From Avimonoglobus sp965151315 (lineage in GTDB: Bacteria > Bacillota > Clostridia > UBA1381), in assembly GCA_965151315.1 (NCBI GenBank), contig CBCTZG010000065.1:1-15887 (forward strand): 15,887 bases of DNA, written 5' to 3'. The notes beneath the pieces are model-generated. The model was given only the letters and a program-made list of their open reading frames with translations, did no database searches and was not told the origin of the DNA. The position numbers were made by a program, and so were the translations under genes. Position 1 is the stretch's first letter; every line of letters starts with the position of its first letter. Positions 7,952 to 13,268 of the stretch are shown here, piece by piece.

Positions 7952-7974
7952 CCATTTTCTTTCAAAATAATTCA
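7935..7974 (-). promoter_or_regulatory. Promoter-proximal operator array: 10-bp phased TGAA repeats
   Basis: Four consecutive 10-mers on the minus strand begin at 7974, 7964, 7954 and 7944: TGAATTATTT, TGAAAGAAAA, TGGTTGATTT and TGAATGAAAG. Three start with TGAA and the fourth is degenerate. The exact one-turn spacing puts each box on the same face of the helix. DeoR-family regulators often bind direct repeats, so this is probably the FruR operator. The boxes flank and overlap the -35 element. Confidence 0.6.
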
Positions 7975-8007
7975 CAAATTTACCATTTTATATTTGTTCA
8001 TTGTGCA

Positions 8008-8027
8008 GAATCTTTCATTTTCATTCA
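8008..8027 (-). promoter_or_regulatory. Upstream operator-like repeat pair
   Basis: Two adjacent 10-mers on the minus strand, TGAATGAAAA (8027-8018) and TGAAAGATTC (8017-8008), match the promoter-proximal boxes. A single further TGAACAAATA lies at 8000-7991. They sit about 45-80 bp upstream of the presumed -35 box, a position suitable for cooperative binding or looping with the proximal array. Confidence 0.5.
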
Positions 8028-8155
8028 CTTTTACGCAAAACTATTGATAGTATACCCACAGCATTTATAAAAAAAAACGGCGAATTTAAATTTTTTCAAG
8101 TACACCAGTAAAAAAATAGATAAACCATCTGTCTCTGAATTTATTTTGATACATA

Positions 8156-8187
8156 AAGAAAAGTGCGTTCCCATGCCACGGGAACGC
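8156..8187 (-). terminator. Probable terminator of the secreted-protein cluster
   Basis: On the minus strand GCGTTCCC (8187-8180) pairs perfectly with GGGAACGC (8172-8165) across a 7-base loop, and is followed by ACTTTTCTTT. Outer AGT and ACT can extend the stem past a bulged C. The T tract is interrupted, so efficiency is uncertain. It lies about 280 bp after the stop codon of the last secreted-protein gene, which is rather far, but no other candidate is better. Confidence 0.5.
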
Positions 8188-8465
8188 GACTACTCGGTTT
8201 GACAAAAACAAATAACTATAGGAATAAATCATAACACCTCTGAGGATTTGACTGAGCAGTACAATATCAATACTCGTTTTAAGCAAGGAAACTAATATAT
8301 TTTTCTTCAAAATCAACAAATTTTTTCAGCATCTCTATTCATTTTACTTTAGCGCTGCTTGCTCCGGGTTGGTGACTAAGACCCTGCTCAAAGATCTACC
8401 AACGCGTTTGCTATAATCACGTCTATTTTAACCACCTGGGTGCTATAACAGGCGGCCGCGATTGA

Positions 8466-9668
8466 TTAAGAATCAAAACTATAGCTTTCCAGATCAAATA
8501 CCGCGGCCGGACATAAGGGGGCATTTGTTCGTTTATCCCATAAAAACCCTTTCAGCACACAGCCTGAATTTTCTTGCTCACACCGCCTAATGGTCAGCAA
8601 TTCCGTTTCCATCGCGTTTCTCCCAACGGCCGTGCCCATGTCAGCGGCTAACATTCGTCCGGTTTGGTCATATAGGGCTATGGCAAAAAATACGTTTTCA
8701 GCGGCCCCGCCCCAGTATTCAAACTCTATTGTATAGACGTCTGGCTCTGTTGGTGTGCTGACAGCGCTGCAGCGGATGATCGGTTCCGGCCAAACGGAAA
8801 AACTTTCAATTCGCCCAAAGTCTGATGAAAATGTAATATACACATCGTGCACACCGGTCACCTCTCCGAGTATCTGGATCGGATATGTCTGGAACCGGTT
8901 GCTCGCTCCAGTTGCATTGCATTGGGTAATTTGTGCAAAAATCTCTCCGTCAGGGCTGTCCAGCCGAAAGTACACCTCTGCCTGACGGCTGACCAGGTTT
9001 GCATAGGTGATTTCCGCAGCCGCAATTCCTCGGTCAAAATTGAAATGTTTATAGCGCAGCCAACTGCCGGCTTTGGGATTTTCAACATAAACGCCCGTGG
9101 ATAAATCACTGGATTTCTCATCACACTCTACAGCCCGCACCGGCGTATAGGCCCAACGAATAGTTCCCTGAACAAACGTCAATTCCTGCAATAAGAATTT
9201 CATATTATTGTCAAATGCCAGCGCGATCGTCTGTACACCGTTAAGAGCGCCTGCGGCTGGCTCCAGCGGGAACGTATATGTCTGCTGTGCCGCCACTGGC
9301 GAAAGTGTAAATTCCTGCAGCAGCCGGCCGCTGTGGCAATCCTGATACAGCCGGATTTTGCCGCCAACCCGTACTGTACAGGTAATTTTCAATTCCTCCG
9401 CCCCGCCCAAGCCAAAGTCCAGTGTATATTCCAAATTTTTGGCGCTGTCGTCTCCTAATCCGGTCACATATTGGCTTTCCGTGCTAATGCCAGGTAAATT
9501 GTCTTCGGCGAGCTTTTGCATATCAAAGCCAACTCCGTTAGACAGGTCTTTGCGGGCGTCTATGGGATGATATGCGGACTGGACGCCATCCTTTTCCTTG
9601 GCGTCCACATGCCAGATGCCAAGCAGTAAACACAACACACAAATCCCGGCTGCAAATCTTTGCATCAT
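8466..9668 (-). CDS. Secreted non-catalytic protein with two CBM6-like modules and a C-terminal sandwich domain
   Basis: A 400-residue exported protein. The N-terminus MMQRFAAGICVLCLLLGIWHVDA is a signal peptide, with cleavage likely after Ala23; I see no proper lipobox. Residues about 40-168 form a beta-rich module with GFDMQKLAEDNLPG and GGAEELK, homologous to a module of the neighbouring esterase. Residues about 178-293 form a clearer CBM6-like module (FRLDSPDGEIFAQI, then GVHDVYITFSSDFGRIESF). Residues about 298-395 form a C-terminal domain ending in LKGFLWDKRTNAPLCP, again shared with the esterase. No catalytic domain is present, so a glycan-binding or surface role is inferred. The reading frame stays open to 9875, but ATG 9668 directly precedes the signal peptide and has GGGGGAG upstream. 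It is the last gene of the cluster. Confidence 0.85.
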   Translation of the reverse strand: MMQRFAAGICVLCLLLGIWHVDAKEKDGVQSAYHPIDARKDLSNGVGFDMQKLAEDNLPGISTESQYVTGLGDDSAKNLEYTLDFGLGGAEELKITCTVRVGGKIRLYQDCHSGRLLQEFTLSPVAAQQTYTFPLEPAAGALNGVQTIALAFDNNMKFLLQELTFVQGTIRWAYTPVRAVECDEKSSDLSTGVYVENPKAGSWLRYKHFNFDRGIAAAEITYANLVSRQAEVYFRLDSPDGEIFAQITQCNATGASNRFQTYPIQILGEVTGVHDVYITFSSDFGRIESFSVWPEPIIRCSAVSTPTEPDVYTIEFEYWGGAAENVFFAIALYDQTGRMLAADMGTAVGRNAMETELLTIRRCEQENSGCVLKGFLWDKRTNAPLCPAAVFDLESYSFDS

Positions 9669-9703
9669 TCCTGCTCCCCCTGTCTTTTCATCCAGTCGCC
9701 AAA

Positions 9704-9734
9704 ACCGGCCCGGCGTATTTTCTGCCGGGCCGGT
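9704..9734 (-). terminator. GC-rich intercistronic hairpin (weak terminator or mRNA-stabilising structure)
   Basis: In the 89-bp gap between the esterase gene and the 400-residue protein gene, the minus strand forms an 11-bp perfect, almost wholly G/C stem (ACCGGCCCGGC at 9734-9724 and GCCGGGCCGGT at 9714-9704) with a 9-base loop. Only four T follow. That is short for full termination, so partial readthrough or 3'-end protection of the esterase mRNA is as likely. No separate promoter is visible downstream of it. Confidence 0.6.
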
Positions 9735-9757
9735 CTGGCTGTTTTCTGTATAAACGC

Positions 9758-12700
9758 TTATATTGTCCCGTCTAGATACTTTGCCTCGCACAAGGGCGCA
9801 AATGTGTCTGCATCCCAAATATATGCCCGCAGTGCATAGCTTTGATCCTGAACATCCCCATACGGCACAGAGCACTGTACCGCGTTCAGCCCGTCCTTTG
9901 CCTCCACAGTATCCGTATCCACGCCGATCAGCTTCCCATCCTGGTTATAAGCCGCCGTGGTCACTATAACCCGGTCCGCCTTCATTTCCCCGTCCTTAAT
10001 AAAGGTAACAGTGGTGGCAAGCTCCTGGGGATTGTTGGTATAACCCAGCGTTTCAAAGCTGGCCATAATTTTTTCCTCCTGGGGCGTGAAATCAAACTCC
10101 CAGACATTGCCGGCCTTATGTGCGCCTTCCATGTACGGCCCGCTTTCTACGGACATGTAAATCGAATGAATTCCAGTCACATCCGCAATAACCGGCGCTG
10201 TCAGTGTCGTTGGGGTTCCCCAGTCCAACCCAGGGGCATCCTTTAGTGTCGCTTCCGCAATAATGGGGCCGGTGGGAGAATCGATCCGCAGACGGATCAA
10301 TGCATTTCTGAAGGGCGCGCCTACACTGGCTTTTATGGTTACAATTCGGTTTTTGGCTTCTTCGCCAAAGTTGATAAGGTCCCATCTGGCCCATGCCCCT
10401 TCAACGTTAAACCCTTCAAATTGCCCGTAACCGGCTTCCCACTGTGGCGTCCCAGACCCAGCGCTGTAGGTCTGGGTATTAAACAATAGGTCGTCTAGGT
10501 TCCTTGCATTCCCAAAATACAGATTTCCCAGCGCACAGAAGCCTTCTTCCCCTTCAAAAGTTACATATAAGTCATGAATACCTGTTAATGCTTCACCAGC
10601 CGGCGTCAGTAGTCCAGCAAGTTCTTGATACTGGCTCCAGCTGCCCAGCGCCGAAGTGTCAATTTCTGTAATTACCGTCCCGCTTGTACTGCCGTCCCGG
10701 ATAATGATCTTACCCGGTCCGCCACCGCCTACCGCCGATGCGCTCAGGACGTCAAATGTATGCCCCTGGGCAAAATCTACGGTATATTTCACATAATCGC
10801 CAGTCTGGAAATAATCGAACGCGTCGTGAATTATTTCGACCCCATCTGATTTTTCCGCATAATTCATTGTATTCATGATTGTAGTCGCATCCGCAGTATC
10901 CGCCGGGATAAACTGGAAGCTTTTTATATTTGCAAACGGTTTTGTAAACGTAATATATAAATCATAAATGCCGTAAACTGATTTCGAAGCCGTCTGGGTA
11001 AAGGTCTGGAACGCCGTCCATCCGCCTGTACTCTGTGAACCCACAAACTCCGCGATGACCTGCCCGTCCGTCCCATTGATTCTGAACTGCATATGCCCCT
11101 CCCGGTCGGCTTCGCTTCCGTTCGTAGCGTACTCTACATTGACTGCCTTCAATCCTTGGTCAAAATTCATTCCTTTAAATACCAGGTACCGTCCGCCCAT
11201 CGTCCCGCCGATATGGTCGCCATTGTTGGCCAGGCCCACGATTTCATCAGCGTTTACCGCCTGCACCTGTTCATACGGCGACTGGACAAACACCTCCGTG
11301 GTGCTTTTCATCGTATTATAATAGGCATAGCCCAAGGCTACTCTTGCCGGTTCCGTTACGCCGGCGTTTTTTTCTTCCAGCATGGTTATTGTTACCGTCT
11401 GGCTGTCCCGCCAGCCCAGATCCATGTTCAAATATCCCATATTTAGGGTTTCGCCGCCGATATCATAGTAGGTATCCCGGGTAAACAGCGTCCGGCCGTT
11501 GACAGCCACGCTGTATTCCCCGCCCTGCTGGTAAATATAGTCCCTTACACCCAGTACGTCGCCGCTGATTGTAAAGGTTGCCGTCGTTCCCGGCGTATTC
11601 AGGTACAGGATCCCGTTATTATATTCGTAATCTTTACCTTCCGTACCGGATACGGTAAAGTCTTTTGTTTCTACGGTTCGAATATCCACAGCCTTAGACA
11701 GCTCCGACAGGCTGTACTGCTGCTGTTTCGGCCGTGCATAGCCTGTGTTTTTGCTTAGAGCTTCGTTGATCGCCTTTGCATAGTACGCATAGCCGTTGTC
11801 ATTGGGATGTACGCCGTCCGCCAGTAAATCGTCAATATTGACAGACGGATCATTTTTGATGATTTCCTGTAAGTCTACCGCGGGAATCCCATAATATTCC
11901 GCCACCTGCTTATGATAACTGCTGTTAACGCCTAATCCGCCGTTTGTTGTATAGATGAACATAACATATGGCGGGTTGGGCATACTATTCAAAGTCTTTA
12001 CAATACTTTCCATCTGATACAGGCCCTTTTCCTGGCCGGCGTCATTGACTGCAAATTCTAAAAATACCATATCCGGATCCTTTGCGATGACATCCGCCTG
12101 CAGACGCATCAGCCCCAAATCAGATCCAGTACCGCCGATCCCCACGTTATAATTGTTGATAGTGCGGCCCTCTTTTGCAAACATCGACTGCATATTTTCA
12201 CCCACTAAGCTTACCCAGCATTTTTCCGGGCTGGAAGCCTGTGCACCGGCGGTGATCGAGCCGCCCATATAGACGATGTTCACTTCGTTGTCGCCAAAAA
12301 ACGGATCAAAATTCTGGATGAACCAAAAGTCCTTTAATACCATTTCCAATCCATCACCAAAAACAAAATACAACCGGTTAAACGAGGCCAAGGCATGCAG
12401 CGCTGGCGTAGCTGGATATGAAAACTCCTGGAATTCTCCCTCTTGGGTCATTGTATCGATCTGAATTTCCTGCAAAAGCTCGCCTTGGGGAGAATCCTTA
12501 TATATGCTGATTTTTCCCGGATTCAGCACCATTGCGTTGAATTTCAGCGTCTCCGCGCCGCCTGCTTCAAAGCTCATATCGTATGCCGCGCCATGGGTTT
12601 CGCCGGGAATGGCATACGGCGGTATGATTGCCAGGCCTGGCGCGCTCTCCGCAAGCATGGCCTCTAAGTCAAAGCCTGTGGTTTCACTAGCCTCCAAAGC

Positions 12701-13249
12701 GTTTGTCGGGTCATATGCCGTCTTTTGCTTTTGGAATTGGAACGACCATACGTTTCCGAACGTATCATTTGTAAAAACTACATATAAATCAAAGACACCC
12801 TGGGCCGCGCTGGGATTGGTCACAGCAACGGTCTTCGCTGTCGGCTCTGACCAATTTCCCGTATTTTCAGATACTGCCACCGCGATCAGCTCCCCGTCCG
12901 GCGCATCTTTTCTAAATTCCATATGGCCGCTGAAATCGCCGTCTACACCAAATTCTACTGTTACTGCCGCCGCTATGGAACTCCCAAAGTCCATATTTTG
13001 GAACACAATATATTCGTTCCAGCCATGAGTATTGCCGAACCGTATGCCATCATGGCTAAAATTATTGGTTGCGCCTTCTGTGTACTGCGGGTTTACATAC
13101 TTGTAACACTCTACCAGATTGGTCTTGGTATATGGGTCAAAATTCTTCTGGTTGTTTTCCTCATATTCCACGGTTTCCGCCAAGACGCCGGGAACCAGCG
13201 TCAAAATCATAGCCAGCGCCAAAATCCAGGATAAGTATTTCTTTTTCAT
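9758..13249 (-). CDS. Secreted multimodular SGNH/GDSL-type esterase with about five CBM6-like modules
   Basis: An 1163-residue exported protein with signal peptide MKKKYLSWILALAMILTLVPGVLA (likely cut after Ala24). Approximate layout: CBM6-like modules at 40-175 and 180-315; SGNH hydrolase at 320-500; a jelly-roll-like domain at 515-645; CBM6-like modules at 650-785, 800-915 and 920-1055; C-terminal sandwich domain at 1060-1155. The SGNH blocks are complete: Ser331 in YMGGSITAG, glycines in GIGGTGSD, Asn402 in EFAVND, and Asp478/His481 in DGVHPND. It should remove acyl groups, probably acetyl, from an extracellular polysaccharide, but the substrate is inferred from the binding modules. An in-frame ATG lies at 13264; GGAGG 7 bases before 13249 fixes the start. 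It lies 19 bp after the SLH-like protein gene. No dockerin or sortase motif is seen. Confidence 0.9.
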   Translation of the reverse strand: MKKKYLSWILALAMILTLVPGVLAETVEYEENNQKNFDPYTKTNLVECYKYVNPQYTEGATNNFSHDGIRFGNTHGWNEYIVFQNMDFGSSIAAAVTVEFGVDGDFSGHMEFRKDAPDGELIAVAVSENTGNWSEPTAKTVAVTNPSAAQGVFDLYVVFTNDTFGNVWSFQFQKQKTAYDPTNALEASETTGFDLEAMLAESAPGLAIIPPYAIPGETHGAAYDMSFEAGGAETLKFNAMVLNPGKISIYKDSPQGELLQEIQIDTMTQEGEFQEFSYPATPALHALASFNRLYFVFGDGLEMVLKDFWFIQNFDPFFGDNEVNIVYMGGSITAGAQASSPEKCWVSLVGENMQSMFAKEGRTINNYNVGIGGTGSDLGLMRLQADVIAKDPDMVFLEFAVNDAGQEKGLYQMESIVKTLNSMPNPPYVMFIYTTNGGLGVNSSYHKQVAEYYGIPAVDLQEIIKNDPSVNIDDLLADGVHPNDNGYAYYAKAINEALSKNTGYARPKQQQYSLSELSKAVDIRTVETKDFTVSGTEGKDYEYNNGILYLNTPGTTATFTISGDVLGVRDYIYQQGGEYSVAVNGRTLFTRDTYYDIGGETLNMGYLNMDLGWRDSQTVTITMLEEKNAGVTEPARVALGYAYYNTMKSTTEVFVQSPYEQVQAVNADEIVGLANNGDHIGGTMGGRYLVFKGMNFDQGLKAVNVEYATNGSEADREGHMQFRINGTDGQVIAEFVGSQSTGGWTAFQTFTQTASKSVYGIYDLYITFTKPFANIKSFQFIPADTADATTIMNTMNYAEKSDGVEIIHDAFDYFQTGDYVKYTVDFAQGHTFDVLSASAVGGGGPGKIIIRDGSTSGTVITEIDTSALGSWSQYQELAGLLTPAGEALTGIHDLYVTFEGEEGFCALGNLYFGNARNLDDLLFNTQTYSAGSGTPQWEAGYGQFEGFNVEGAWARWDLINFGEEAKNRIVTIKASVGAPFRNALIRLRIDSPTGPIIAEATLKDAPGLDWGTPTTLTAPVIADVTGIHSIYMSVESGPYMEGAHKAGNVWEFDFTPQEEKIMASFETLGYTNNPQELATTVTFIKDGEMKADRVIVTTAAYNQDGKLIGVDTDTVEAKDGLNAVQCSVPYGDVQDQSYALRAYIWDADTFAPLCEAKYLDGTI

Positions 13250-13268
13250 TCCCTTTCCTCCCATTCGT

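Larger units (their letters stand above)
7893..8465. other. Intergenic region between the secreted-protein cluster and the fru operon
   Basis: This 573-bp stretch holds no convincing gene. From about 7920 to 8340 it is markedly AT-rich compared with the genes on either side, with several A or T runs; 8341-8465 is closer to the genes in composition. The left part contains the fru promoter and operator boxes. A hairpin at 8165-8187 looks like a terminator. At 8368-8403 the minus strand can fold into a bulged hairpin (GTTGGT pairing with ACCAAC, plus an inner AGATC pairing with GGTCT through one G-T pair); it has no T tract and its meaning is unknown. Confidence 0.6.

Noticed and set aside
8049..8054. 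TATACT on the minus strand as an alternative fru promoter
   Set aside because: At 16-18 bp spacing upstream there is only a T run, and no extended -10. The TTGATT-17-TATGAT pair nearer the gene is better.
8199..8227. TTGACA on the plus strand at 8199-8204
   Set aside because: No -10-like hexamer at 16-18 bp, and no plus-strand gene follows.
8086..8319. 77-residue minus-strand reading frame in the AT-rich spacer, hydrophobic in its first half
   Set aside because: It starts with TTG, has no ribosome binding site, and its composition is what AT-rich DNA gives by chance. The predicted terminator hairpin lies inside it.
8412..8417. TATAAT on the plus strand
   Set aside because: No -35 element at the right distance; it would only transcribe antisense to the secreted cluster.
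9669..9875. Upstream in-frame extension of the 400-residue secreted protein
   Set aside because: It would overlap the end of the esterase gene, run through the hairpin, and bury the signal peptide at residue 70. ATG 9668 has a good ribosome binding site.
13250..13264. Earlier ATG of the esterase giving five extra residues
   Set aside because: The GGAGG ribosome binding site falls inside this extension and is placed for the ATG at 13249.
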